This document shows positions 8,598-17,117 of a DNA stretch of 64,000 bases, one piece after another (the first letter of the stretch is position 1; each line of letters starts with the position of its first letter). Position numbers and translations under genes: made by a program. This DNA comes from Bifidobacterium colobi (GTDB lineage: Bacteria; Actinomycetota; Actinomycetes; Actinomycetales; Bifidobacteriaceae): contig NZ_JAFEJU010000002.1 in the NCBI RefSeq assembly GCF_018555455.1, positions 62,001 to 126,000 on the forward strand. Reading direction: 5' to 3'. The notes beneath the pieces were generated by a model that worked only from the letters and a program-made list of their open reading frames with translations, had not been told where the DNA came from and ran no database searches.

Positions 8598-8758
8598 CAG
8601 CGAATCATTCTCATTAAGAACCGTGTGTGGATTTGAGCGGCAAATCGCGCGGCAGAACATAAAAAATGGCGGATCGCAATGATTCCGCCATTGTGCGTTT
8701 GAGTGTTTATGTGCGATTCCCGCGCACAGTTCGAGCGCCACCGCCAAACTGTGCGCGA
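8598..8758. repeat. Intergenic repeat family, copy A
   Basis: About 160 bp shared with copy B at 16954-17117. Common blocks: CAGCGAATCA near the left end; GGCGGATCGCAA with its inverted partner TTCCGCC in the middle; then TTTGAG, TTATGTGCGATT and a right-hand inverted repeat (CGCGCACAGTT with AACTGTGCGCG). Copy A lies directly downstream of the minus-strand ATPase gene. Part of the right half recurs upstream of that gene (copy C). Confidence 0.85.
8661..8692 (-). terminator. Terminator for the minus-strand ATPase, inside repeat A
   Basis: Read on the minus strand, AATGGCGGA pairs with TCCGCCATT (8665-8673 with 8684-8692), and a T-run follows (the A-run at 8661-8666 on plus). It fits a factor-independent terminator for the gene ending at 8774. 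Confidence 0.8.
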
Positions 8759-8773
8759 AACTGGTATCGCTGG

Positions 8774-9946
8774 TTATCGTTGTTCTACGAGTCTATTGAT
8801 GTCGTTGATGCCGATGACTTGGCCGTGGCGGGTGTCGAAGGTCTCGTTGCCTCCGTAGACGACGTACCGGTGATCCGGGTCGAGTCCCATTGCTGGGGCG
8901 AGGTCTTCGAGGTTTTCGAATGCCTTCGGCCTGTAGGTGGTGGATGACTTTACTTCGATGGCGTACTGCGGGCGTCCGCCCTTTTCGATGATGAAATCGA
9001 TTTCCTTCTGGTTGCTGTCCCTCCAGTAGAACAGTTTCGGCTCGCGGCCGATTGCCTGGTATTGCTTGATGATTTCAACGGCGATGGCGTTCTCATACAA
9101 GTTACCTCGATATTGACTGGTCAACAGTTGGTTGGAGGAGTCCATGCCCAGCAGGTTTGCGGCGAGTCCGGTGTCGTAGAAGTAGAGTTTCGGCGCTTTG
9201 ATGAGTCGTTTCCCGTAGTTTTTGTGGTAGGGGTGCAGTCGGAAGATGATGAAGCTTGTCTCCAGAACGGATAGCCAGTCCCGGGCGGTGTCGATGCTGA
9301 TGTCACAATCGTTGGCGAGACTGGTGATGTTGAGGACTTCGCCGACGCGGGTGGCGCACAGTGTGAGGAACGTGTTGAACTCGGGGATTTTCCTGACTCC
9401 AAGTTCAGTACGTATATCACGGTCTATATAGGTCTCCACGTAGCTGGGGAAGAAGTCGGCCGGGTTGATCCCCATCGTCAGGGGACGGGGATAGCAGCCG
9501 TTGAACAGGAAGTCGTCGATGGTGTCCGGGATTTGCCCGGCGGAGGTGATTTCCGCGTAGGACAAGGGGAGCAGATGGAGCACCGCGACGCGTCCGGCCA
9601 GTGATTGGGAGATGCGTTGCATGAGCAAGAAATTCTGCGACCCGGAAAGAATGTATTGGCCGGGCTCGTTGTGCTGATCAATTACACCTTGAAGATAGGA
9701 GAATAATCCGGGGACGCGTTGCACTTCGTCCAGGATTACGCGGTTGTTGTATCTGGAAAGGAAGGCCCTTGGATCATCCAGCGCAAGCTCTCGTATATCC
9801 TCGTTCTCGAGTGAGACGTAACGATAATCCGGGAACGCCTCTTTCACGAGCGTGGATTTGCCGCTTTGGCGTGGCCCGGTCAATGTAATCGCGGGAAAAA
9901 GCTTTGACAAAGCAAGCAGTTTGGCGGTAAGCGCGCGGGGAATCAT
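8774..9946 (-). CDS. AAA-family ATPase with DUF4143 domain
   Basis: A 390-aa protein with the AAA_14 plus DUF4143 architecture. Walker A is GPRQSGKSTL near residue 24, Walker B is VILDEVQRVP near 70, and ILSGSQNFLLMQ follows near 98. The C-terminal half has the DUF4143 pattern KLYFYDTGLAANLLGM and FYWRDSNQKEIDFIIEKGG, a nuclease-like fold core (E-x-DFI...AIEVKSS). Such proteins are widespread, often mobile or strain-variable; their role is unknown. It is a single gene, antisense to its neighbours and lying between repeat copies A and C, which suggests insertion as a unit. Confidence 0.88.
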   Translation of the reverse strand: MIPRALTAKLLALSKLFPAITLTGPRQSGKSTLVKEAFPDYRYVSLENEDIRELALDDPRAFLSRYNNRVILDEVQRVPGLFSYLQGVIDQHNEPGQYILSGSQNFLLMQRISQSLAGRVAVLHLLPLSYAEITSAGQIPDTIDDFLFNGCYPRPLTMGINPADFFPSYVETYIDRDIRTELGVRKIPEFNTFLTLCATRVGEVLNITSLANDCDISIDTARDWLSVLETSFIIFRLHPYHKNYGKRLIKAPKLYFYDTGLAANLLGMDSSNQLLTSQYRGNLYENAIAVEIIKQYQAIGREPKLFYWRDSNQKEIDFIIEKGGRPQYAIEVKSSTTYRPKAFENLEDLAPAMGLDPDHRYVVYGGNETFDTRHGQVIGINDINRLVEQR

Positions 9947-10020
9947 GTACTGCTCCTATCCGATTGCATACTCAACGGCATCGGGCCATAGAAGGTGCGA
10001 ACATCCTCGATGCATATCTA

Positions 10021-10108
10021 GTCGTCAATTCGCATAAGTTCTAATCGTTGATTTACATAAATTATACCCGGTGATTTGCATAATCCATAGTTGTTGATTT
10101 GCATGAAT
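10021..10108. repeat. AT-rich direct repeats upstream of the ATPase gene
   Basis: Four spaced copies of a motif close to GTTGATTTGCATAA, about 22-27 nt apart, between the divergent ATPase and LacI genes. The clearest copies start at about 10047 (GTTGATTTACATAA), 10070 (GTGATTTGCATAA) and 10092 (GTTGATTTGCATGAA); a weaker one starts near 10024. The stretch is much more AT-rich than its surroundings and could hold regulator sites. Confidence 0.65.
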
Positions 10109-10143
10109 CGAATAATCGCCACGTGTGACGATTTTTAGGGTTG

Positions 10144-10204
10144 TTTGAGCGCTTATGTGCGATTTGCGCGCATAGTTCAGATGTGATGGCCGAATCGTGC
10201 GCGG
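10144..10204. repeat. Intergenic repeat family, partial copy C
   Basis: It keeps only the right half of repeats A and B: TTTGAGCG, TTATGTGCGATTTGCGCGCA, then AGTTC and a diverged partner arm ending TGCGCG. It is in the same orientation as copy A, so A and C form imperfect direct repeats around the ATPase gene. Confidence 0.65.
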
Positions 10205-10273
10205 ATATGGTGCCATAGGCTATGCTGGAACCGCATCTGAAATTTTCAGAAAATCAGGTAGAAGGGTAGTTCG

Positions 10274-11302
10274 ATGGCCACAGGCTCACGCAAGGCAACG
10301 CTTCATGACGTGGCGAAGTGTGCGCATGTTTCGGTGGCGTCGGTTTCGAATTATCTCAATGATTACCCGTATATGCGGCCATCCACGCGAGAGCGTATTC
10401 AGAAGGCCATAGATGAGTTGGGGTATGTGACCAACCAGCAGGCGCGAAATCTGCGCTCTGGCCGCACCGGACTGATTTCGCTCTCATTGCCTGATTTGAA
10501 TCAGATTTATTTCGCCGAACTTGCCGAGGAAACCATCAAGCAGGCCCGCGAATATGGGTATCGGGTGATTATTGAGTCCACGGGTAACGATCGGCAGCGC
10601 GAAATCGACAGTGCGCGTGCAATGGCCAGCAATATGACCGATGGTCTGATTCTGAGCCCCACCCAGTTGCGTACGGAGGATATTCCCGAGTTGGAAGGTG
10701 ATTATCCGCTGGTGATGCTGGGCGAGCGCCTGTTTGGCGCGCCGGCACCGCATGTGGTGATGGCCAATGAGACTGCTGCGCAGGCGGCAACCGAGCATTT
10801 GCTAAAGGCTGGGTGCCGTACGATTGCGGTGGTTGGTGGAACCTTGGATGATTCCGTGCCGTCTTCTCGTTCGATGCGTACCAAGGGTTATGTGAATGCG
10901 TTGGTTGACCGCGGCCAATCGGTGCGCAGTGAACTGATTCGCGAAACCGGCGAATGGACCAGTGCCGAAGGGGCTCAAGCTGTACGGAACATGTATGCGC
11001 AGGGCATTCGCCCGGATGGCATTTTTGCGTTGAACGATCTGTTGGCTATGGGTGTGATCAGCCAACTGAGGGAGATGCGCGTGCGTATTCCGGAAAGCGT
11101 GCGTGTGGTGGGTTTCGATGATATCGACGAGGCGAAATACACCATTCCATCGCTGACGACGGTCGATCCAGGGCGTGCGACCATTGCCAAATTGGCGATT
11201 GAGTCGATTCTCAGCCAGCTCAAGAACGGGGCGCGCGCTCCGAGGAGCCGTATTGATGTGGCGTTCCAGCTGAAATATCGCGCGTCTTCGCCGCAGGTGT
11301 GA
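10274..11302 (+). CDS. LacI-family transcriptional regulator
   Basis: A 342-aa LacI/GalR-type regulator. The N-terminal helix-turn-helix with hinge spans residues 1-60 (TLHDVAKCAHVSVASVSNYL, then QARNLRSGRTG), followed by the periplasmic-binding-protein-like effector domain with VVGFDDIDEAKYTIPSLTTV near 275. GTAGAAGGG precedes the ATG. It stands upstream of a sugar ABC transporter/GH43 gene set, and the intergenic region holds three palindromes of the LacI type (core AAACGTT), so it probably represses that set until a sugar, likely an arabino-oligosaccharide or related ligand, binds. The ligand is inference. Confidence 0.92.
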   Translation: MATGSRKATLHDVAKCAHVSVASVSNYLNDYPYMRPSTRERIQKAIDELGYVTNQQARNLRSGRTGLISLSLPDLNQIYFAELAEETIKQAREYGYRVIIESTGNDRQREIDSARAMASNMTDGLILSPTQLRTEDIPELEGDYPLVMLGERLFGAPAPHVVMANETAAQAATEHLLKAGCRTIAVVGGTLDDSVPSSRSMRTKGYVNALVDRGQSVRSELIRETGEWTSAEGAQAVRNMYAQGIRPDGIFALNDLLAMGVISQLREMRVRIPESVRVVGFDDIDEAKYTIPSLTTVDPGRATIAKLAIESILSQLKNGARAPRSRIDVAFQLKYRASSPQV

Positions 11303-11411
11303 CTGCTCATCGGTCATCGGTAATGCACAGGGTACAGTGCTGAATGGGCGAAGCTTTTCGCGGCGTGTTGCCAGTGGTTTCAATGGGTTTATTGATGAAG
11401 CGACGTGCGAA

Positions 11412-11439
11412 TTGACAATCTTCTGAAACGTTATAGAAT
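11412..11439 (+). promoter_or_regulatory. Promoter overlapped by LacI-type operator O1
   Basis: A -35 box TTGACA (11412-11417) and a -10-like TAGAAT (11434-11439) are 16 nt apart. The near-palindrome TTCTGAAACGTTATAGAA (11421-11438) fills the spacer and -10, a position that would let a bound repressor block RNA polymerase. Confidence 0.7.
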
Positions 11440-11456
11440 TGTTACCAACAAAGAAA

Positions 11457-11472
11457 TCTGAAACGTTCTAGA
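11457..11472. promoter_or_regulatory. LacI-type operator O2
   Basis: TCTGAAACGTTCTAGA repeats the core and flanks of O1 36 nt downstream. It is centred on the same AACGTT core. Confidence 0.7.
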
Positions 11473-11548
11473 AAAGCGGCGCGCAGCTGCGCCGGCTCTA
11501 TGCGTTGAGACTTAGCCGCGATGGTGTCGCGGTGTTTTTTCGCACGTT

Positions 11549-11564
11549 TTCTGAAACGTTTCAC
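11549..11564. promoter_or_regulatory. LacI-type operator O3
   Basis: TTCTGAAACGTTTCAC contains the perfect 12-bp palindrome TGAAACGTTTCA at 11552-11563. It lies about 30 nt before the first permease start. Its position also argues against translation beginning at 11505. Confidence 0.72.
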
Positions 11565-11594
11565 AAAGTTGTGAGAGAACCGAGGGAGGTTGTC

Positions 11595-12590
11595 ATGACG
11601 GCAAGTGCAGCAAGCGTTTCCGCGCAGACGGAAACGGTCGCAAGCCACAGGGGAGAGGCGGTGAGCACATCGAAACAAACGCGACGTCGTACTGTGAAGG
11701 CCGGCGAATCCATGAACTCGTGGCAAAGCAAACTGCGCCCATACCTGTTCATCGCGCCGCTCGTCATATTGTCCGGCGTGTTCATCTACTACTGCATCGG
11801 ATTCACTGTGGCCACCTCGTTTACGGACTGGGATGGCATCTCCGATGAGATGGACTTCATCGGCCTGAAGAACTATGCGAAGCTGCTTGCTCCCGGCTCG
11901 GTATTCTGGACGGCTCTGAAGAACAACATCATCTTCATGGTGGTCACTGTGGTCATCCAAGCCGGTCTAGGACTCATCCTTGCAGTGATTCTGAAAGAGC
12001 GCATGCGCGGCTCGAATCTCTTCAAAGCCATCTTCTTCATGCCCATCGCCATGGCTCCGGTGATCATCGCCGCCATCTTCCGCATCATCATGGATCCGAA
12101 TGTTGGCGCCATCAACGAGGCCTTCCGCTTCCTGCATCTGGATTTCCTCGCGCAAAGTTGGCTGGGTGACCCGAAAATCGCTCTGTATTCGATTTGCGCC
12201 ATCAACATCTTCGAATGGATGGGCTTCTCGATGATTATCTACTACGCCGGCCTCATGTCCATCTCCGAGGACATCTATGAGGCTGCGAAAATCGATGGCT
12301 GCGGATTCTGGAACACCCTCTTCCGCATCATTATTCCGAACCTGTCCGGCACCACCAACACTTTGATATTGCTCGGCATTGTCGGCTCGCTGAAAACCTT
12401 CGATATCGTCATCCAGACCACTGGCGGCGGCCCCGGCCGCTCCACCGAATTCCTGAACACCTACCTCTACAAGGCCGGCGTGCAGCAGTTCAACGGTGGC
12501 CTGTCCGCAGCCATCGGCGTCATGGTGCTCATCATCGCCGTGGTGCTCTCCATCATCCAAGTCATCGTCAACAACAAGGCCAACAAGTAA
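11595..12590 (+). CDS. Carbohydrate ABC transporter permease (MalF type)
   Basis: A 331-aa inner-membrane subunit of a CUT1-type sugar importer. After about 45 polar residues comes the first membrane segment (YLFIAPLVILSGVFIYYCIG), then five more. The EAA loop that docks the ATPase is near residues 225-250 (EDIYEAAKIDGCGFWNTLFR). The start at 11595 is preferred because GAGGGAGG precedes it and an operator sits inside the longer frame. The next permease follows 15 nt later. No ATPase gene is nearby; CUT1 importers often share one encoded elsewhere (MsmK type). Confidence 0.93.
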   Translation: MTASAASVSAQTETVASHRGEAVSTSKQTRRRTVKAGESMNSWQSKLRPYLFIAPLVILSGVFIYYCIGFTVATSFTDWDGISDEMDFIGLKNYAKLLAPGSVFWTALKNNIIFMVVTVVIQAGLGLILAVILKERMRGSNLFKAIFFMPIAMAPVIIAAIFRIIMDPNVGAINEAFRFLHLDFLAQSWLGDPKIALYSICAINIFEWMGFSMIIYYAGLMSISEDIYEAAKIDGCGFWNTLFRIIIPNLSGTTNTLILLGIVGSLKTFDIVIQTTGGGPGRSTEFLNTYLYKAGVQQFNGGLSAAIGVMVLIIAVVLSIIQVIVNNKANK

Positions 12591-12605
12591 GGAAAGGACG
12601 GTACC

Positions 12606-13406
12606 ATGAAGCGCAAACTCAGCACCACGATCATCATGTACGTGGTCCTCTTCTTCTTCCTGGCCATCTGGCTGTTCCCCATCGTCACGGCTATTACCAA
12701 GTCCCTGCAGGTCGGTGGCTTCGCCAGCTATCATTCGGTGATCACCAATCCGGATGTGCATTACTTCCGCGTGGTGTTCAACTCACTGTTCATCGCACTC
12801 GTTACAGCCGTCGTTGTGGTGTTCATCACCTCGCTCGCGGGCTTCGCCTTCTCGAAGATGAAGTTCGTGGGACAGAACGTCATCTATGTGCTGATGCTCG
12901 CCTGCATGGCGGTGCCGATCGCCTCCGTGACCATGCCGCTGTTCTTCACGATTAAGACCTTCGGCCTGACCAACACCTACCTCGGTATGATCATTCCGCT
13001 CGTGGCTTTCAATGCTTTGCAGATGCTGCTGCTGTGGCGTAACTACTTCGATGGCATCCCCAATGAGATCATCGAGGCGGCACGCGTGGATGGTTGCTCC
13101 ACCTGGCGCATTTATCTGCGCATCCTCATGCCGATCTCCACCCCGATGATTGCCACCACTGGCGTGCTCACATTCGTCTACTCCTGGAACGAGTACCTGA
13201 TTCCGTTGCTGCTCATTCGCGATGAATCCAAGTACACGGTCACGCTGGCCTCCACCTACTTCATGGAGACGCGTAGCCAGACCCCGGAGATGGTGGCGCA
13301 GGAATACGCGGCTCTGATCTTGATGACCATTCCATCCATCATCGTCTATCTGATTAGCCAGAAGTGGCTGCAGTCCGGCATCACCGCCGGTGTCGTCAAG
13401 AGCTGA
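12606..13406 (+). CDS. Carbohydrate ABC transporter permease (MalG type)
   Basis: A 266-aa partner permease with six membrane segments and the EAA-type loop PNEIIEAARVDGCSTWRIYL near residues 155-175. AAGGAAAGGACGGT precedes the ATG. It lies between the MalF-type permease and the GH43 gene, with very short gaps, so the three should be one transcript. Together with the binding protein at 15619 it would form the import channel for sugars released by GH43 or by secreted glycanases. Confidence 0.93.
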   Translation: MKRKLSTTIIMYVVLFFFLAIWLFPIVTAITKSLQVGGFASYHSVITNPDVHYFRVVFNSLFIALVTAVVVVFITSLAGFAFSKMKFVGQNVIYVLMLACMAVPIASVTMPLFFTIKTFGLTNTYLGMIIPLVAFNALQMLLLWRNYFDGIPNEIIEAARVDGCSTWRIYLRILMPISTPMIATTGVLTFVYSWNEYLIPLLLIRDESKYTVTLASTYFMETRSQTPEMVAQEYAALILMTIPSIIVYLISQKWLQSGITAGVVKS

Positions 13407-13416
13407 GGTGAGTGAG

Positions 13417-15471
13417 ATGTCTGCAACAATCGCCCCGCTGACCGGCAGCACGTATGTGAACCCGGTTGCATATGCGGATGGCAAAGCCCACACCGCTCCG
13501 GATCCGTTCGTCATCCGCTACCGCAGTCTGTACTACTGCTACGCCACCGACGAGCACGGCATCCTGGTCTCCACTTCGCCCGACCTCGTTCGCTGGACCT
13601 CACACGGATACTGCTACACCGAAGCCGGACGTAAGAACTTCTGGGCGCCATCCGTGATTCTCATCAATGGCATATTCCATATGTACTTCTCGAACATGCC
13701 GGAGCATGAGGCGGATACCCACAACGAAATCATGCGTGTGGCCACCAGTGCCAACCCGCTCGGACCATTCGAGAAGCGTGCGGAGCTGTTCAACACCTTC
13801 GCCATCGACTCCCAGGTGGTATGGGGTGATGACGGCAATCTGTACCTGCTTTACGCAGACAACCAAGTCACCGGCCTGTCCGAAGACCGCCCAGGCACCT
13901 CGGTGATGATTGACCGGCTGGCTACGCCGTTCGTTCGCGAAGGTAACCCGCGCCCGCTGATCGTGCCCACCATGGACGAGGAGATCTTCGCCCGCAACCG
14001 CTTCGGCGACGGCCGCGATTGGCACACCGTGGAAGGTGCCACCTACTTCACCTACCGCGACCGCGCGTTCATCACCTACTCGGCCAACGCCTACGAGCAT
14101 GAGGATTACTTCGTGGGATATTCCGCCGCTCCGTTGCCCGACGACCCGGCAGCAGCGCATATCGACGAGATGGATTGGAGCAAGCAGCTCAACGGCACCA
14201 GCTTCGACCCGCTGCTGATTCGCAGTCCGCAGGTGGAAGGCACCGGCCATAATTCCATCGTCAAAGCGCCCAACGCCATTGATGATTGGATCGTCTACCA
14301 TGGTCGCAACGCCGACGACGAACTGTACGTGGGCACCGAACAGCGCGTGATGCGCATCGATCCGCTCTATTACGCGGAAAACGGACTGGATACGCCCGGT
14401 CCCACCGCGGATGAGCAGGATGGCCCGCTGCGCGGCACCGTTCAGGATGACTTCGCGCAAGGTCTGGGACAGCAGTGGGCTGTGATCTCCGGTGCCGCAC
14501 ATGCCGCGATCGGCGACAACGCCGATGGGGAAGGCTCCACCGCCTTGGTTGCCGACGAAGCCGGTACGTTCGTCGCTGTGGCAGGCGAGTCGTCTGCCAC
14601 CCAGGTGGTGGATGTATGGGCCAAAGCGCCGGTCAATCCGCTGGGTGCCCGGTTCGGCATCGTGGTGCGCTACGTGGATGATCGCAACCTCACGAAAGTC
14701 GAAATCGACGCTGGACGCAACCTGATTGCTGTTGTCGATGTGATCGGTGGTGTGGTCTCCGAACGTGCGGTCCGCACTCGGTTCGAAGGCTTCGATTTCA
14801 CGGCCTGGCATGAGTACCGCGTCGAACGACGCTATTGCCGACTGGGCGTGACCATCGACGGTCGTTGCTTCGAATCCTGCACCATCAGCGATCAGCCCGG
14901 ACGCGCCGGCCTGTTCGCGGTACGGACCGCTGCGGAGTTCAGTGCGTACGTGGCCACCGAACATGTGAACCTCTGGGGTGCCCGTCTGCGTGACTTCGGC
15001 CGTGAGATCACCACAGATAGCCTGCTGACCATCAGCGATGGCATACGTCCGCGTGGCGTCAAGCCAGCCGACATCACACTCCGCGCCCCGCTGAACGGCA
15101 ATCGTTTCGTTCTGGACTTCGCATCGCATACGGATAATGGCCGGACCCTCGTGGCCGTGGGCGATTATCGCCTGTCCATTACCGCTGCTGGCGCGAATCT
15201 CATGCACGATGGCGTGGCGCTGAACGCCGCTGCACAGCCGGTGCGTTTGCGCGAACTGAATCATCAGATTCGTCGCGGCCAACTCGGCCGAGCAATACTC
15301 ACCGTTCGTATCGAAGCGCTGAATGGTCTGCTGCGCATCCATGTGCGCGGCAAAAGCTGGCAAGTGCCATGCGCCGACGATGATGCGCATGCGTGCATCA
15401 CTCTTGACCGCACTTCTTTGACCGGATATACGAGGACCGCTCTCGTGGCCGACGGCAGGAAAGGAGCGTAA
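13417..15471 (+). CDS. Glycoside hydrolase family 43 protein (putative arabinofuranosidase/xylosidase type)
   Basis: A 684-aa protein without a signal peptide, so probably cytoplasmic. The N-terminal five-bladed beta-propeller of GH43 shows the three expected acidic residues: Asp29 in TAPDPFV (base), Asp131 in FAIDSQVVWGDDG (pKa modulator) and Glu274 in QVEGTGHNSIV (acid). The C-terminal half (from about 340) is beta-rich, a likely carbohydrate-binding or LamG-like region. GH43 enzymes cleave arabinose or xylose residues from plant polysaccharide fragments. The start at 13417 has GAGGTGAG upstream. Its place with a sugar importer, just before the araBDA locus, suggests an arabinose-containing substrate. 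Confidence 0.88.
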   Translation: MSATIAPLTGSTYVNPVAYADGKAHTAPDPFVIRYRSLYYCYATDEHGILVSTSPDLVRWTSHGYCYTEAGRKNFWAPSVILINGIFHMYFSNMPEHEADTHNEIMRVATSANPLGPFEKRAELFNTFAIDSQVVWGDDGNLYLLYADNQVTGLSEDRPGTSVMIDRLATPFVREGNPRPLIVPTMDEEIFARNRFGDGRDWHTVEGATYFTYRDRAFITYSANAYEHEDYFVGYSAAPLPDDPAAAHIDEMDWSKQLNGTSFDPLLIRSPQVEGTGHNSIVKAPNAIDDWIVYHGRNADDELYVGTEQRVMRIDPLYYAENGLDTPGPTADEQDGPLRGTVQDDFAQGLGQQWAVISGAAHAAIGDNADGEGSTALVADEAGTFVAVAGESSATQVVDVWAKAPVNPLGARFGIVVRYVDDRNLTKVEIDAGRNLIAVVDVIGGVVSERAVRTRFEGFDFTAWHEYRVERRYCRLGVTIDGRCFESCTISDQPGRAGLFAVRTAAEFSAYVATEHVNLWGARLRDFGREITTDSLLTISDGIRPRGVKPADITLRAPLNGNRFVLDFASHTDNGRTLVAVGDYRLSITAAGANLMHDGVALNAAAQPVRLRELNHQIRRGQLGRAILTVRIEALNGLLRIHVRGKSWQVPCADDDAHACITLDRTSLTGYTRTALVADGRKGA

Positions 15472-15493
15472 AGCCATCGATTGAATCATCGCG

Positions 15494-15540
15494 TCATGGC
15501 TGACCGGGCTCCTCCTCGCCTGTGCGTCAGCCGTGATGCA
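15494..15540 (+). other. Intercistronic stem-loop between GH43 and the binding protein
   Basis: GCGTCATGGCTGAC pairs with GTCAGCCGTGATGC allowing two G·U pairs, with a 17-nt loop. There is no T-run after it. Such hairpins between transporter genes often stabilise or process mRNA so that the binding protein is made in excess; that role here is inference. Confidence 0.6.
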
Positions 15541-15618
15541 AACCACTACTCCTTCGAACCAATACAACTTCCGCTTTCCACAACGGTGTGAAACAACAAG
15601 AGAAATAAGGAGAACATC

Positions 15619-16944
15619 ATGTTCAATATGAAGAAGACAATTGCCGCAGTAGGCGCGCTGGCTATGTCCGCTGGCCTTCTGGCCGGTTGCGGATCCAGCA
15701 CCGGTGGCTCCGATGAAGGACTGGGCACCGCCGACAATCCGGTGACCCTGACCTTCTGGACCTGGCAGCCCACCGATGCTCAGTGGAAGAGCATCTACGC
15801 CGCATTCGAGAAGAAGTATCCGAACATCAAGATCGACTGGTGGCGTACCTCCGAGATGGCTGACTACCAGAAGAAGCTGCAGACCTCGATGGCCGGCGGC
15901 GAAGGCCCGGATGTGTTCGGTGTGCAGGCCGGCTCCACGGTGGAGCAGTACGGTCGCTTTGCCGAAGACATGAAGGGTCTGGCCGACAAATACATGCCGG
16001 GCTGGGATTCCAAGGTCGCTGAAGGTGCTGTGGAGCAGACCACCAACGCGGACGGCAAGATGGTAGCCATGCCGACTATCACCTCCGGTTCCGAGTACAT
16101 TCTGTACAACAAGACCTTGCTGGATGAAAACGGCGTCAAGGTGCCGACCACCTACGACGAGCTGGTGGAAGCCAACAAGACCCTGGTCTCCAAGGGACTC
16201 ATGCCGATGGCCCTCGGCGCCAAGGACGGCTGGCATCTGGACGATATCTTCGTGTGGCTGTCGAACCAGTATGGCGAAGGTGACGTATACAAGGCCGCTG
16301 AAGGCAAGGCCAAGTTCACCGATGAAACCTTCGTCAAGACCATGAAGGCTTGGAAGCAGATGATCGATGACGGTCTGTTCCAGGATGGCGCCGTGGGCAC
16401 CGCCACCTACCCGGATGCTCGCGATAACTACTTCTACGCTCGTAAGACCGCGTTCTTCCCGACCGGCTCCTGGCATGTTTCCGCTGTGCTGCCCAACGAT
16501 GAGACCAAGGGCACTGCAGTGGAGAAGGATGAGCTGGGCATGATGGAATTCCCGACCGTGGGCGACAAGGCCACTGGCCCGACCACCGGCGTGGACTTCG
16601 GTCTGGCTGTGAACAAGGATTCCAAGAAGCAGGAAGCCGCAATGAAGTTCATCGAATTCATGACCACCGGCGAAGGCCAGCAGGAATGGATCAACACCCT
16701 GCAGGGTGCTCCGGTCGACAAGGACATGAAGGTCGAAGTGCCGTCTGACGCCACCGAATCCGCCAAGGCCAGCATCGATCTGGTGACCAAGGGCCAGGCC
16801 GAGTCCAAGCTCCAGCGCAAGCTCACCTCCCAGGAGCTCAATGATGAGATAGGCGTGCAGATGCAGAACATCTACACTGGCGATGCCACGGTGGAATCGG
16901 CCCTGAAGTCCATCCAGCAGGTCAACGAGTCGATTGATCGTTAG
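15619..16944 (+). CDS. Sugar ABC transporter substrate-binding lipoprotein
   Basis: A 441-aa extracellular binding protein (family 1 type). A lipoprotein signal peptide ends at LLAGC, with Cys24 as the lipid-attached residue. The mature part opens with VTLTFWTWQPTDAQWK, typical of CUT1 sugar-binding proteins, and has EYILYNKTLLDENGVKVPTT near residue 155 and GVDFGLAVNKDSKKQEAAMK near 325. AAGGAG precedes the ATG. It serves the two permeases upstream. The gene comes last in the operon, after GH43, behind a stem-loop that may raise its expression. Confidence 0.94.
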   Translation: MFNMKKTIAAVGALAMSAGLLAGCGSSTGGSDEGLGTADNPVTLTFWTWQPTDAQWKSIYAAFEKKYPNIKIDWWRTSEMADYQKKLQTSMAGGEGPDVFGVQAGSTVEQYGRFAEDMKGLADKYMPGWDSKVAEGAVEQTTNADGKMVAMPTITSGSEYILYNKTLLDENGVKVPTTYDELVEANKTLVSKGLMPMALGAKDGWHLDDIFVWLSNQYGEGDVYKAAEGKAKFTDETFVKTMKAWKQMIDDGLFQDGAVGTATYPDARDNYFYARKTAFFPTGSWHVSAVLPNDETKGTAVEKDELGMMEFPTVGDKATGPTTGVDFGLAVNKDSKKQEAAMKFIEFMTTGEGQQEWINTLQGAPVDKDMKVEVPSDATESAKASIDLVTKGQAESKLQRKLTSQELNDEIGVQMQNIYTGDATVESALKSIQQVNESIDR

Positions 16945-16953
16945 CCGACCACA

Positions 16954-17117
16954 CAGCGAATCAATCTCAATAAGAAGCGTGTGCGGAATGCCTGAGGCAA
17001 ATCGCATATAATGCACTGACATAATGGCGGATCGCAACGATTCCGCCATTATGCGTTTGAGCGATTATGTGCGATTTGCGCGCACGGTTCGAGCGCCGCC
17101 ACCAAACTGTGCGCGAA
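16954..17117. repeat. Intergenic repeat family, copy B
   Basis: Same blocks and order as copy A at 8598-8758, with about four fifths of positions alike by eye. It has the central inverted repeat AATGGCGGA/TCCGCCATT without the poly-A found in copy A, and the right-hand arms CGCGCACGGTT and AACTGTGCGCG. It lies just after the binding-protein stop and before the rplS leader. Confidence 0.85.

Noticed and set aside
13600..17049. A 1149-codon minus-strand open frame
   Set aside because: Shadow of GH43 and the binding-protein gene, caused by high GC codon bias; His- and Gly-rich nonsense with no domain.
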